NCBI GenBank assembly: GCA_031291445.1
Contig: JARLJA010000093.1
Span: forward strand, 1-56,842
Direction: 5' to 3'
Source: Xanthobacteraceae bacterium
Lineage (GTDB): Bacteria > Pseudomonadota > Alphaproteobacteria > Rhizobiales > Xanthobacteraceae
Length of the DNA stretch: 56,842 nucleotides
The notes under the pieces are model-generated. The model saw only the letters and a list, made by a program, of their open reading frames with translations, was not told the origin of the DNA and did no database searches. A program made the position numbers and the translations under genes. Shown one piece after another: positions 17,787 to 26,871 of the stretch. Every line of letters begins with the position of its first letter. The stretch's first letter is position 1.

Positions 17787-19127
17787 TCAGGCCACGGCGC
17801 GGATCACCTTGCCGACCTTGTCGACGATCTCGCCGATCTGGCTTTCGGAGACGATCAGCGGCGGGGTCAGGGCCAGGGTATCGCCGACCGCGCGCAGCAT
17901 GATGTCGTGCTCGTGGAACGAGCTGTTGAGCGCGTCGGTGCCGCGCAGGCCGGCGCCGCCGCCGCGAGGCGCGAGGTCGAGCGCGGCGGTGAGGCCGATG
18001 GTGCGGATGTCGACCACGTTGGGCGCTCCCTTCAGCGTCATCACCGCGTCGGCCAGCACCGGTTCCAGGGCGCGGGCGCGCTCGAACAGGCCCTCCTCGC
18101 GGTAGATGTCCAGTGTCGCCAGGCCGGCCGCGCAGGCCAGCGGGTGCGCGGAATAAGTGTAGCCGTGGAACAGCTCGACGACATGCTCCGGTCCGGTCAT
18201 GAAGGCGTCGTGGATGGCGTCGCGCACGATCACGCCGCCCATCGGCACCGCGCCGTTGGTCACGCCCTTGGCGAAGGTGATCATGTCCGGCACCACGCCG
18301 TAGCGCTCGGCGGCGAAGCCGAAGCCGAGCCGGCCGAAGCCGGTGATGACCTCGTCGAAGATGAGCAGGATGCCGTGCTTGTCGCAGATCGCGCGCAGCC
18401 GCGGCAAGTAGCCCTTGGGCGCCGGCAGCACCCCGGTCGAGCCGGCCATCGGCTCGACGATCACGGCTGCGATGGTGGTGGCGCCGTGGATGCCGACCAT
18501 GCGCTCGAGCTCGTCGGCGAGGTGGGCGCCCCACTCCGGCTCGCCCTTGGTGACGGCCTGCTGTTCGCGATTGTAGGTGGTGGGCAGGTGGTCGACGCCG
18601 GCGAGCAGGTTGCCGAACACCTTGCGGTTGTTGACGATGCCGCCGACCGCGGTGCCGCCGAAGCCGACGCCATGGTAGCCGCGTTCGCGGCCGATCAGGC
18701 GGGTGCGGCCGCCTTCGCCGCGGGCATGGTGATAGCCGAGCGCGATCTTGAGCGCGGTGTCGGCGGCTTCCGACCCGGAATTGCAGAAGAAGACGTGGTC
18801 GAGCCCCTCGGGGGCCAGCGCCGCGATCCGGGTCGCCAGCTCGAAGGCCTGGGCATGTCCGAACTGGAACGGCGGGGCGTAGTCGAGGGTTGCGGCCTGC
18901 CTGGCGATCGCCGCCGTGATCGGGTCGCGGTTGTGCCCGGCATTGCTGCACCACATGCCGGCCGCGGCATCGATGACCTTGCGTCCGTCCGAGGTGATGT
19001 AGTGCATGTCCTTGGCCCCAACCACCATGCGCGGCGCGCGCTTGAAGGCGCGGTTGGCGGTGAACGGCATCCAATAGGCGGCGAGGTCATTGGGGGTGAC
19101 GGCGGCGGCACTGCTTTTCGGGGACAT
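17787..19127 (-). CDS. Class III aminotransferase (omega-amino acid:pyruvate type)
   Basis: A 446-residue PLP enzyme of fold type I. It shows the phosphate-binding [11 protein letters not shown], the PLP-pyridine Asp258 in [11 protein letters not shown] and the Schiff-base Lys287 in TFAKGVTNG. Length and motifs fit omega-amino-acid (beta-alanine)-pyruvate aminotransferases. Substrate cannot be read from sequence; taurine, putrescine or other amines are possible. The start is ATG 19127 (MSPKSS). It diverges from hisS across a 274-bp gap and lies 146 bp upstream of the EAL gene on the same strand. Confidence 0.9.
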   Translation of the reverse strand: MSPKSSAAAVTPNDLAAYWMPFTANRAFKRAPRMVVGAKDMHYITSDGRKVIDAAAGMWCSNAGHNRDPITAAIARQAATLDYAPPFQFGHAQAFELATRIAALAPEGLDHVFFCNSGSEAADTALKIALGYHHARGEGGRTRLIGRERGYHGVGFGGTAVGGIVNNRKVFGNLLAGVDHLPTTYNREQQAVTKGEPEWGAHLADELERMVGIHGATTIAAVIVEPMAGSTGVLPAPKGYLPRLRAICDKHGILLIFDEVITGFGRLGFGFAAERYGVVPDMITFAKGVTNGAVPMGGVIVRDAIHDAFMTGPEHVVELFHGYTYSAHPLACAAGLATLDIYREEGLFERARALEPVLADAVMTLKGAPNVVDIRTIGLTAALDLAPRGGGAGLRGTDALNSSFHEHDIMLRAVGDTLALTPPLIVSESQIGEIVDKVGKVIRAVA

Positions 19128-19401
19128 GGTGACCTGCGTGGTGATCCAAAGTGGCAAAGGCGCGGCGCCCGCCGGTCTCCCGGGCGGGCGCGCAACGCGC
19201 CAGTCGCCGACCCTATCAGGTTGGGGTTGGCTTGAAAGCGTCGCAGGTGCAGTTTTCCATGCCGCCCAAGGTAGCTGCCCTGCATGCTTGCCGGGCACGG
19301 TCGCGGCTGGTAACCCCGGGGGCAAAGATTGGCGGGCCAGCCCGGCTCACCCGCGACGGCGCGCCTGCCGCGCGACCCTGGCCGCGAGAATCGCGAGAAC
19401 A

Positions 19402-20940
19402 ATGTCCGAAAAGCCGAAGAAACCCCAGAAACTCAGGGCGCGCCTGCCGCGCGGCCTGATCGACCGCGGCCCCGCGGAGCTGGCGGCGACCCGCCGCATG
19501 ATCGCGACCATCCAGAAGGTCTATGAACTCTACGGCTTCGAGCCGGTGGAGACGCCGGCCATGGAATTCACCGATGCGCTCGGCAAGTTCCTGCCCGACC
19601 AGGACCGCCCCAACGAGGGCGTGTTCTCGTTCCAGGACGACGACGAGCAGTGGATCAGCCTGCGCTACGACCTGACCGCGCCGCTGGCGCGCTATGTGGC
19701 GGAGAATTTCGAGACCCTGCCAAAACCCTATCGCAGCTACCGCGCCGGCTATGTCTACCGCAACGAGAAGCCGGGTCCGGGCCGGTTCCGGCAGTTCATG
19801 CAGTTCGATGCCGATACGGTCGGCAGCGGCTCGGCGGCGGCGGATGCCGAAATCTGCATGATGGCGGCCGACGCCATGGAGGCGCTGGGCATTCCGCGCG
19901 GCGCCTATCTGGTCAAGGTCAACAACCGCAAGGTGCTCGACGGCGTGCTCGAGGCGATCGGGCTCGGCGGCGACGGCAACGCGGGCCGCCGGCTGACGGT
20001 GCTGCGCGCCATCGACAAGCTCGACAAGTTCGGCCCCGAAGGCGTGCGCCTGCTGCTGGGGCCGGGACGCAAGGACGAAAGCGGCGATTTCACCAAGGGC
20101 GCCGGGCTCGACGACGCCCAGAGCGATGCGGTGCTTCAGAGCGTGAATTTCAGGATCAATTTCACGCAGGCCCCTGATGGCAGCTGGCGCGAGACGATCG
20201 AGGGCGACTTTCCGGCGTCATTCCTGGTGTCTGCCGGCGAGACCCTGATGAAGCAGGGGCTGTCGGAACTCGGCGAGATCTACAAGCTGGTCGCGGCGAG
20301 CGGCTACGGCGAGGATCGCATCCGCATCGACCCGTCGGTGGTGCGCGGCCTCGAATACTATACCGGGCCGGTCTACGAGGTCGAACTGCTGCTCGACACC
20401 CGCGACGACAAGGGCCGCCCGGTGCGCTTCGGCTCGGTCGGCGGCGGCGGCCGCTACGACGGCCTGGTGTCGCGGTTTCGCGGCGAGCCGGTGCCGGCGA
20501 CCGGCTTCTCGATCGGGGTGTCGCGGCTGCAGGCGGCGCTGACGCTGATCGGCGAGCGCGACGTGGCGCCGGAGTTCGGCCCCGTGGTCGTCACCGTGTT
20601 CGACCGCGATCGCGTCGCCGACTATCAGCGCATGGTCGGGCGGCTGCGCCAGGCCGGCATCCGCTCGGAGCTCTATCTCGGCAATCCCAAGAACATGGGC
20701 AACCAGCTCAAATACGCCGATCGGCGCAACTCGCCCTGCGTCATCATCCAGGGCTCCGACGAGAAGGCGCGCGGCGAGGTCCAGATCAAGGACCTGATCG
20801 AGGGCGCCAAGGCCGCGGCCGCCATCGCCTCCAACCAGGAATGGCGCGAAAGCCGCCCGGCCCAGTTCGCGGTCCGGGAGGACGATCTGGTCGAGGCCGT
20901 GCGCGAGGTGCTGGTGCGGCATCGCGTGACCTGGTCGTGA
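19402..20940 (+). CDS. hisS: Histidyl-tRNA synthetase
   Basis: A 512-residue class II synthetase. Motif 2 appears as [14 protein letters not shown] and the histidine-binding signature as [11 protein letters not shown]. It is about 80 residues longer than the standard bacterial enzyme. This suits the divergent HisRS type reported for many alphaproteobacteria, in which tRNA-His lacks the extra G-1. That link is from family knowledge, not shown here. The start is ATG 19402 ([10 protein letters not shown], a Lys-rich leader), since a longer frame runs into the divergent promoter region. Tautomerase and thioesterase genes follow on the same strand. Confidence 0.95.
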   Translation: MSEKPKKPQKLRARLPRGLIDRGPAELAATRRMIATIQKVYELYGFEPVETPAMEFTDALGKFLPDQDRPNEGVFSFQDDDEQWISLRYDLTAPLARYVAENFETLPKPYRSYRAGYVYRNEKPGPGRFRQFMQFDADTVGSGSAAADAEICMMAADAMEALGIPRGAYLVKVNNRKVLDGVLEAIGLGGDGNAGRRLTVLRAIDKLDKFGPEGVRLLLGPGRKDESGDFTKGAGLDDAQSDAVLQSVNFRINFTQAPDGSWRETIEGDFPASFLVSAGETLMKQGLSELGEIYKLVAASGYGEDRIRIDPSVVRGLEYYTGPVYEVELLLDTRDDKGRPVRFGSVGGGGRYDGLVSRFRGEPVPATGFSIGVSRLQAALTLIGERDVAPEFGPVVVTVFDRDRVADYQRMVGRLRQAGIRSELYLGNPKNMGNQLKYADRRNSPCVIIQGSDEKARGEVQIKDLIEGAKAAAAIASNQEWRESRPAQFAVREDDLVEAVREVLVRHRVTWS

Positions 20941-21031
20941 CTTGCGACGGCGCGAGGTTCGGCCACAATGGCACGATGCGCCGGCGCCCATGACCGGCCG
21001 CGACATCGATGCGGAAATCCAGGGAGACGAC

Positions 21032-21229
21032 ATGCCTGAAGTGCAAGTGTTCATGGCCGAAGGCCGGACCGACGACCAAAAGAAGGCCATGATGCGCGAC
21101 ATCACCGAGGCGCTGGTCAAGAACCTCGGCGTCTCCGCCGACGTCGTCACGGTGCAGATCGTCGAGGCCCGGCTCGCCGACAAGATGAAGGGCGGCAAGA
21201 CCTTCGTCGAGATCAAGGCCGGCAAGTAA
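21032..21229 (+). CDS. 4-oxalocrotonate tautomerase-family protein
   Basis: A 65-residue protein. The start is fixed by a good ribosome-binding site (AGGGAGA) and by MPEVQVF, which after Met removal exposes the catalytic Pro1 of the tautomerase superfamily. Such enzymes interconvert enol and keto forms of 2-oxo acids. The true substrate is unknown, and no aromatic-degradation genes are nearby. It lies 91 bp after hisS and 21 bp before the thioesterase gene. Confidence 0.88.
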   Translation: MPEVQVFMAEGRTDDQKKAMMRDITEALVKNLGVSADVVTVQIVEARLADKMKGGKTFVEIKAGK

Positions 21230-21250
21230 TCCGGTCAGGTGAGAGAAGGG

Positions 21251-21646
21251 ATGAGTATGCTGGACGCCATCGAGCTCGGCATGAGCGCCGAGCTCTCCAC
21301 CACCGTGACCGAGGACCTCACGGTCGCGCATTTCGTCGACGGGATGCCGAAGGTCTATGCCACGCCGATGATGATCCTGCTGATGGAGATGGCGTCGGGA
21401 GCGGCGATCTCGCCGCACCTGCCGGATGGCCATGTCAGCGTCGGAATGGAGGTCAACGTCCGCCATCTCGCGGCGACGCCGGTCGGGCGCGTGGTGCGGG
21501 CGGTCGCCCGCGTGGCGCGGGTCGAGGCGACGAGCGTCACCTTCGAGGTCGAGGCCTTCGACGGCGACCGCAAGATCGGCGACGGCACCCATCGCCGCGG
21601 GGTGGTCGACACCGCGAAGTTCAAGGCCCGCTTCGGCGCGAGCTGA
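21251..21646 (+). CDS. Hotdog-fold thioesterase (FlK-like)
   Basis: A 131-residue single hotdog domain of the fluoroacetyl-CoA thioesterase-like group. The Thr and Glu of ATPMMILLMEMAS and the His of VNVRHLAATPVG match family positions. It probably hydrolyses a short acyl-CoA. ATG 21251 is preferred over an in-frame GTG at 21239. It is 21 bp downstream of the tautomerase gene and converges on the DUF3617 gene, with only 5 bp between the stops. Confidence 0.85.
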   Translation: MSMLDAIELGMSAELSTTVTEDLTVAHFVDGMPKVYATPMMILLMEMASGAAISPHLPDGHVSVGMEVNVRHLAATPVGRVVRAVARVARVEATSVTFEVEAFDGDRKIGDGTHRRGVVDTAKFKARFGAS

Positions 21647-21651
21647 CGTCT

Positions 21652-22212
21652 TTACTGGGGCTTTTGCGGCTTGGTGCCGGCCGCCGGGCCGTGCGGCCGC
21701 AGGTTCTCGATGTCCCTGATGTTCATCTTCAGGCTGCCCATGACGATGTCGCCGGGCTTCTGGTCGGCCTTGCAGGGACCGACCCATTTGGCCTCCACGA
21801 CGAGCGAGGCGTCGGGGGGCGATTCAGCAGGAGCGTCACCCGCCTGCGCCGACACCTTGACCGTATAGGCCGACTGGAAATCGCCGGTGATGTCGAGATG
21901 CGAGGTCAGCGGGGCCGCGCCGGCGTTGCAGGTGGTATCGACGGTGTACCCGGCCGCGGTCTTCTGGACCTCGTTGCGCGCGCACATCTCCTTCTGCAGC
22001 GGTCCGAACATCGTGCTCATCTGACGGTCGATGGCTTCGTCGGTGCACTGCTGCATGGTCATGGCGGGCAGCGGCCCCGTCGTCATCCGCAATTCCCAGA
22101 GGCCGGGCTTGCGGGTCGGCAGGTCCTCGGCCGACGCGATCGCCGGGGCCGCGGCGCCGAGCGCCAGCGCGCAGATCGATAACCGGATCCATGACCGGCC
22201 GCGACGGCCCAT
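21652..22212 (-). CDS. Exported DUF3617-family protein
   Basis: A 186-residue periplasmic protein with a clear signal peptide (ALALGAAAPAIASAEDL). The DUF3617 signature KPGLWELRMTTGPLP follows, then two Cys in the central part and a Cys near residue 145 that could form disulfides. The function of DUF3617 is unknown. It ends convergently 5 bp from the thioesterase gene. Its start lies 9 bp after the small exported gene at 22222-22506, so the two probably form one transcript. Confidence 0.85.
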   Translation of the reverse strand: MGRRGRSWIRLSICALALGAAAPAIASAEDLPTRKPGLWELRMTTGPLPAMTMQQCTDEAIDRQMSTMFGPLQKEMCARNEVQKTAAGYTVDTTCNAGAAPLTSHLDITGDFQSAYTVKVSAQAGDAPAESPPDASLVVEAKWVGPCKADQKPGDIVMGSLKMNIRDIENLRPHGPAAGTKPQKPQ

Positions 22213-22221
22213 GGTGTCCGG

Positions 22222-22506
22222 TCAGCCCCGGACGCGGAGCGGCGGCTGGTCGGGCAGAGCCCAGACGCAGGAGAACGACAGGTAGCCGCCGGGATAGGCC
22301 TGGACGCCGGTGAGCCGGGCGACCTTGCCATACTGGGCGCAGTGGCTGGCGGCGAGCGCGCTGACGTCGCCCTGGGCGGTCAGCGAATAAGAGATGATGC
22401 CGCCGGTGTCGTTGCCGACGAAGGGAGCGACATAGGTCGCCCGCGCTGCGCCGCTCGCCACGAGGGTGGTGGTCGCGATCAGGGCCGCGGCTCGTGTCAA
22501 ACGCAT
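22222..22506 (-). CDS. Small exported protein of unknown function
   Basis: A 94-residue protein with a signal peptide (MRLTRAAALIATTTLVASGAARA). A short mature part contains two Cys, in ASHCAQYGK and LSFSCVW. I do not recognise the family. ATG 22506 is chosen because it starts the signal peptide. It is the first gene of a two-gene unit with the DUF3617 protein. Confidence 0.7.
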   Translation of the reverse strand: MRLTRAAALIATTTLVASGAARATYVAPFVGNDTGGIISYSLTAQGDVSALAASHCAQYGKVARLTGVQAYPGGYLSFSCVWALPDQPPLRVRG

Positions 22507-22738
22507 CTCGATCTCCATCCGTTGGTCCGTGGCTCGGCACATCGTTGCCGGCCACGCCGTGGCCGCGCCCCACGTCGGCGCGCCGGCCTGTCCGGTTGCA
22601 GGCTAACGGCCCCGTCCGGCGCTGAAAAGCCGGGATATGGCATTGGCCTGCGGTTGTTGACCGGTGTTGCCGCGCCGCACTTGACCCGATCGATCGTTCG
22701 CGGCACCGTCCGCCCGATCTCAAATGGGTGGACGGTCC

Positions 22739-23209
22739 ATGCGCAGGTTCATGAAGGTTTTCCGCAGCTCCAGTGTTCCGGTGGCCATTGCCGCCTGTCT
22801 CGGCGTGCTGGCGTGTGGCGGACCGGCGCAAGCCGCCAACCTCCTGGAAAAGAACTTCTGGCTGTCCGGCCCGCGCTATGACGGCGACCTGCCGCCGTGC
22901 GAATCGGCGCTCGGCGAGATCTCGTCCCGCTTTGCCGAAAAGGAGAGCAAGTTCTGGAATTCAGACCTGCAGATCACGGGCTATGAGAAGGTCCGCGAGC
23001 TCGCCTACCGGCCGTGGCCGTCCGATTCGATCCCGCGGCGCTTCTGCACCGCCCACGCGCTGATGAATGACGGCCATGTCCGCCAGGTCCACTATTCCAT
23101 CATCGAGGACGGCGGTTTCGCCAGCTACGGATCGGGCGTCGACTTCTGCGTCGTCGGACTGGACCGCGACTGGGCGTTCAACCCGGCGTGCAAGGCGGCG
23201 AAGCCCTAA
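22739..23209 (+). CDS. Exported Cys-containing protein of unknown function
   Basis: A 156-residue protein with a signal peptide (about 30 residues, cleavage probably after AQA). The mature domain has four Cys (in PPCESAL, RFCTAHA, DFCVVG and NPACKAA), consistent with two disulfides. I know similar uncharacterised exported proteins in Bradyrhizobium-like genomes but cannot name a family. The start is taken at ATG 22739; a start at 22724 is possible. The RNase T2 gene follows 138 bp later on the same strand. Confidence 0.72.
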   Translation: MRRFMKVFRSSSVPVAIAACLGVLACGGPAQAANLLEKNFWLSGPRYDGDLPPCESALGEISSRFAEKESKFWNSDLQITGYEKVRELAYRPWPSDSIPRRFCTAHALMNDGHVRQVHYSIIEDGGFASYGSGVDFCVVGLDRDWAFNPACKAAKP

Positions 23210-23347
23210 GGCCCTGTCATTGCAGGGTTTGTGACGCGAGTCCTGGGTCGAAGACCACCTATCGTTGCATTTTGTTCTTGAAATGTTCTGGGTCGGCGTC
23301 TAGGCTGGCCCGGTTGTTTTTGTGTTTCCGCATTTGGAGGCGTTGTC

Positions 23348-24130
23348 ATGTCGATTGTTCCCGCATCAGACTGTTCGGCCCGCCCGTCGTCCACAGCTCT
23401 CAGCCCGGTTCCGTCGCGTTCCAAGGCCCGCGTCAGGGTGGCCGGCTGGCTCGCCGCCCTGATTCTGCTCGCACCGCCCGTGTTGCTTGGCGCGGTGGCC
23501 GGGAGTATTCCGGCGCGTGCCGAGGACGGGCGCCAGAACGCCCCCGGCGAATTCGATTTCTATGTACTGTCTCTGTCGTGGTCGCCGTCGTTCTGCGAGG
23601 CGGCCAGCGAGCGCGGCAACACCGGGCGCAACCAGCAGATCCAGTGCGGCGGCCGGCCCTATTCGTTCGTGGTCCACGGACTGTGGCCGCAATACGAGCA
23701 TGGATTTCCGAACTACTGCCAGCGGCCGTCGCCGCGGCTCGATCGCAACATCGTGTCCGAGATGCTCGACCTGATGCCGGCCCCGGGGCTCATCTTCAAC
23801 GAGTGGGACAAGCACGGCACCTGCACCGGCGTCTCCGCCCGGGCCTATTTCGAAACGGTGCGCAAGGCGCGGGCCGCGGTGAAGGTCCCCCAGGAGTTCC
23901 TCGATCTCACCGAGACGAAGACGATTGCGCCGGCGGCGGTGGAGGAGGCCTTCATCAAGGCCAACCCCGGACTGAGCGATGGCGGAATCGCCATCACCTG
24001 CGACAGCCGGCGGCTCGGCGAGGTGCGGATCTGCCTCGGCAAGGACCTGCAGTTCAGGTCGTGCGAGGAGATCAACCGCCGTTCCTGCCGGCGGGACGTG
24101 GTGGAAATGCCGCCGATGCGCGGCGGCTAG
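23348..24130 (+). CDS. Secreted ribonuclease T2 family protein
   Basis: A 260-residue exported endoribonuclease. An N-terminal signal (hydrophobic stretch about residues 32-52, cleavage near ARA-ED) is followed by both active-site segments. CAS-1 is HGLWPQ with His110; CAS-2 is NEWDKHGTC at about 151-159 with the Glu/His pair. Several Cys suggest disulfides in the periplasm. T2 enzymes cut single-stranded RNA via a 2',3'-cyclic phosphate, and bacterial members resemble RNase I. Probable role: scavenging external or released RNA. Confidence 0.93.
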   Translation: MSIVPASDCSARPSSTALSPVPSRSKARVRVAGWLAALILLAPPVLLGAVAGSIPARAEDGRQNAPGEFDFYVLSLSWSPSFCEAASERGNTGRNQQIQCGGRPYSFVVHGLWPQYEHGFPNYCQRPSPRLDRNIVSEMLDLMPAPGLIFNEWDKHGTCTGVSARAYFETVRKARAAVKVPQEFLDLTETKTIAPAAVEEAFIKANPGLSDGGIAITCDSRRLGEVRICLGKDLQFRSCEEINRRSCRRDVVEMPPMRGG

Positions 24131-24267
24131 TGTCCCGCAGGACTCGCGGCAATACTTGAAGCGAAGGTCGGATCCACCGCACCAGCCGCTTCGCCCGCCG
24201 CCCCCGCCGCCCCGGTCGGGGCGGCGCCGGTTGCCAGGGTGCGCGCAAATGGCATAGCGCTAGCTAG

Positions 24268-25128
24268 ATGAACTATCGCCATGCCTTTCACGCCGGGAAC
24301 TTCGCCGACGTCATCAAGCACATCGTGCTGGTGCGGGTCCTGATCCATCTGCAGGATAAGCCGGCGGCCTTTCGCGTCATCGACACCCATGCCGGCGCCG
24401 GCCTCTACGATCTCACGGGCCCGGAGGCCGAGCGGAGCGGGGAGTGGCGGACCGGGATCGCGCGGCTGATGCAGGCCCGCTTTACCCCCGAGGCCCAGAC
24501 GCTGGTCGGGCCCTATCTCGACATCGTTCGCGCCTTCAACCCACCGGGCGAGCTGCGCGCCTATCCGGGATCGCCGCTGATCGCGCGGGCGATGCTGCGC
24601 CCGCAGGACCGGCTGGTGGCCTGCGAGACCGAGCCCGGTGCGCGCCAGAGCCTGATCAACGCGCTGCGCCGCGACGAGCAGGGTCGGGTGGTCGATCTCG
24701 ACGGCTGGACGGCGTTGCCTGCCTTCGTGCCGCCGCAGGAGCGGCGGGGGCTGGTCCTGATCGATCCGCCATTCGAAGCCCGCGACGAATTCACCCGCCT
24801 CGCCGACGGGTTTGCGGTCGCCTTCGCCAAATGGCCGACCGGAACCTACATGCTGTGGTACCCGGTCAAGGAGCGCCGGGCGCCTGACACGCTGGCCGAA
24901 GCCGTGGCCCGCGCGGTGAGCGTGAAAGCGGCCGACGACAAGGTGCTGCGCGTCGAATTCAGCGTCGCGCCGGCCGCCGCCGACGGGCCGCTGGTGTCGG
25001 CCGGGCTCCTGGTGGTCAACCCGCCCTGGACCTTGTCGACCCAGCTCAGGACGCTGCTGCCGGAACTCGAGAAGCCTCTGGGGCTCGGCGGCGCGGCGCG
25101 GTTTCGCCTCGGGCCGGCCCGCGCCTGA
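24268..25128 (+). CDS. rlmJ: 23S rRNA (adenine-2030-N6)-methyltransferase RlmJ
   Basis: A 286-residue protein beginning with the family hallmark MNYRHAFHAGNFADVIKH. It carries the N6-adenine methylation motif DPPF in LVLIDPPFEARDEF. It should methylate A2030 of 23S rRNA. Length matches E. coli RlmJ (280). The ATG at 24268 gives the exact family N-terminus. It stands alone between the RNase T2 gene and cspA. Confidence 0.95.
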   Translation: MNYRHAFHAGNFADVIKHIVLVRVLIHLQDKPAAFRVIDTHAGAGLYDLTGPEAERSGEWRTGIARLMQARFTPEAQTLVGPYLDIVRAFNPPGELRAYPGSPLIARAMLRPQDRLVACETEPGARQSLINALRRDEQGRVVDLDGWTALPAFVPPQERRGLVLIDPPFEARDEFTRLADGFAVAFAKWPTGTYMLWYPVKERRAPDTLAEAVARAVSVKAADDKVLRVEFSVAPAAADGPLVSAGLLVVNPPWTLSTQLRTLLPELEKPLGLGGAARFRLGPARA

Positions 25129-25482
25129 CGGTTCGGCCACTACCCGGCTTCCGAAGTTCGTGAGTCGCCCGCCGCACCTTCCCCTCACCGGTGGTCCGCT
25201 TCCAACATTCGCATCGCCCCAGGTCCGCAGATTTGCAATTGAGCCATGGTCAATCCGCACGGAACCGTATTATGCTTGTCATTGTACGGACGGCTTTACG
25301 TTCCGCTTTCGCGAATGGAGGCGGCGGAGTGACGAGGCCTTCGGGGTGCGGGCGGACGGTCGGCGGACCGGCGGCCGCAGACCGAAACACCCAGTGGCCG
25401 ATGCTTTCCGGCAGTGACGACCGGACGTGCCAAGACGCGGAATCGCGACGGCGCAGCAATGCTGGGGATAGGAGGTCTCCTG
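25129..25482. other. 354-bp gap upstream of cspA; probable long 5' leader
   Basis: No gene is seen. A TATTAT hexamer (25268-25273) inside an AT-richer patch could be a -10 element; no convincing -35 element is seen. If used, it would give a leader of about 200 nt before cspA, as is usual for cold-inducible csp genes. Otherwise the stretch is GC-rich and unstructured to the eye. Confidence 0.4.
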
Positions 25483-25698
25483 ATGGCCATGACGGGTACC
25501 GTCAAGTTCTTCAACGGTGAGCGGGGATACGGCTTCATCAAGCCGGATGACGGCGGACGCGATGTGTTCGTTCACATCACCGCGGTCGAACGCGCGGGGC
25601 TGAAGGACTTGAAGGAAGGGCAGCGCATCACGTTCGAGGTCGAACCCGACAAGAAGGGCAAGGGGCCCAAGGCGGTCGATCTCGTTCTATCATCCTGA
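25483..25698 (+). CDS. cspA: Cold-shock protein, CspA family
   Basis: A 71-residue single cold-shock domain. The RNP1 motif reads ERGYGFIKPD and RNP2 reads DVFVHIT; both bind single-stranded nucleic acid. The start at ATG 25483 (MAMTGTVKFF) is supported by a strong ribosome-binding site GGAGG at 25471-25475. An in-frame longer form lacks one. It acts as an RNA chaperone. A long upstream gap suggests leader-based regulation. Confidence 0.95.
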   Translation: MAMTGTVKFFNGERGYGFIKPDDGGRDVFVHITAVERAGLKDLKEGQRITFEVEPDKKGKGPKAVDLVLSS

Positions 25699-25937
25699 GC
25701 CGGCGGCTCGGAGATCGCTGAACTGAAAGTCTTTCCGGCCGGCGAGGGCGTGGGTTGCAACCCATCCGATGCAATCCCACGGGGTGCCGGTCGCGAGTGA
25801 ATGCGGTTTGCGCCTGGAAATCCAGATTCCGCGGGCTGCCGCCGTGGGGGAATCTGTGCCCATTGCGGCCGCGGCGGATGCCGCGACCCATGGCGCTTGC
25901 CGCGCCGTCAGATCACTTCGTCAGCTCGAAGCTCTGC

Positions 25938-26570
25938 TCAGAAATGGTAATTCACGCCGAGGCGGACCGTCGAAAAGCGGTAGCCGTTCTGGACGCCGGT
26001 GAGCGTGAAGTTGCTGTCCGAGAGATCGACGAACAGGTACTCGACCTTGGCCGACCAGTTCTGCGTGATGCCGACCTCGGCGCCGACGCCGGCGGTCCAG
26101 CCCACATTGGTGTGGGTCTCCGACACCAGGCCGGCGGTCGCGGCGCGCAATTCGCCGAACGCCAGGCCGGCGGTGCCGTAGAACAGCACGTTGTTCATGG
26201 TGTAACCCAAGCGACCGCGCGCGGTGCCGAACCAGGGGTTCGAGAACTTCCACGGCGCGAAGGTGTCGTTGGCGGCGCTCGCCGACAGGTCGCCTTCGAC
26301 GCCGAATACCCACAGGCCGGACTGCCAGTTGTAGCCGATCTCGGCGCCACCTTCGAAACCCGACGGCCGGGTCGGGTTGTTGTCGACGGTGCCCCAGGAA
26401 TAGCCCAGCGTGCCGCCGAGATACGGGCCGGCCCAGCTGAAGGCGTTGAGCGGCTGGTTGACGGTGTAGGGCTGCGGCCCGGGCCGGTAGTAGTTCAGGT
26501 CCGCCGCCTGGGCCGAGGCGCTGACGCCGATCGCCGCGAGAACCGATGCCCCGAGGGTTGCCTTACGCAT
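25938..26570 (-). CDS. Outer-membrane beta-barrel protein, Omp25/Omp31-like
   Basis: A 210-residue outer-membrane protein. It has a signal peptide (MRKATLGASVLAAIGVSASAQA), a short periplasmic N-part, then an eight-strand-type barrel. Typical boxes are WAGPYLGGTLGYSWG at the start and a final strand ending VNYHF with the C-terminal Phe. It is a surface porin-like protein of the Brucella Omp25/31 group. ATG 26570 starts the signal peptide. Its promoter shares the 301-bp divergent gap with uvrC. Confidence 0.92.
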   Translation of the reverse strand: MRKATLGASVLAAIGVSASAQAADLNYYRPGPQPYTVNQPLNAFSWAGPYLGGTLGYSWGTVDNNPTRPSGFEGGAEIGYNWQSGLWVFGVEGDLSASAANDTFAPWKFSNPWFGTARGRLGYTMNNVLFYGTAGLAFGELRAATAGLVSETHTNVGWTAGVGAEVGITQNWSAKVEYLFVDLSDSNFTLTGVQNGYRFSTVRLGVNYHF

Positions 26571-26871
26571 TTGAACTCTCCACGCCACGCGTCCGATGAA
26601 GGCCTGCCCGCATTCGTTCGTGCGGGTACCGCGCCTTAAGGTTACGGACGTCCAAACTTGTTACGGACGATTTATCGAGATTTTTTCGTTAAGCGGTCGT
26701 TAAGCCCGCGGGCGGCGTCCGTATCGTTGTTAAAAGAGTCTTACTTGTGGACGGGCGTGGGCAATTCCGTGCGGGAGGCATATGTGGGATGAACCAGCCG
26801 CGCCCGGCCACGGCGCGGCTTGACAGGGCCCGCGCAGACCGGGCCGATGGTGGCAAATTACCTTGAGGCGC
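26571..26871. other. Divergent omp/uvrC intergenic region with repeats
   Basis: 301 bp without a gene. It contains the direct repeat GTTACGGACG (26641-26650 and 26660-26669), the direct repeat TCGTTAAGC (26686-26694 and 26697-26705) and a T-run at 26681-26686. This cluster is much more AT-rich than its surroundings and probably carries the omp promoter and its control sites. Confidence 0.6.
26689..26703. promoter_or_regulatory. Candidate CtrA-binding site
   Basis: TTAA (26689-26692), 7 bases, TTAA (26700-26703): an exact match to the alphaproteobacterial CtrA consensus TTAA-N7-TTAA. It is 119 bp upstream of the Omp25-like start and 169 bp upstream of uvrC. Binding is inferred; the ctrA gene is not in the window. 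Confidence 0.45.

Noticed and set aside
26571-26871. SOS (LexA) box upstream of uvrC
   Set aside because: No GTTC-N7-GTTC or its complement was found in the gap; only the TTAA pair and direct repeats are there.
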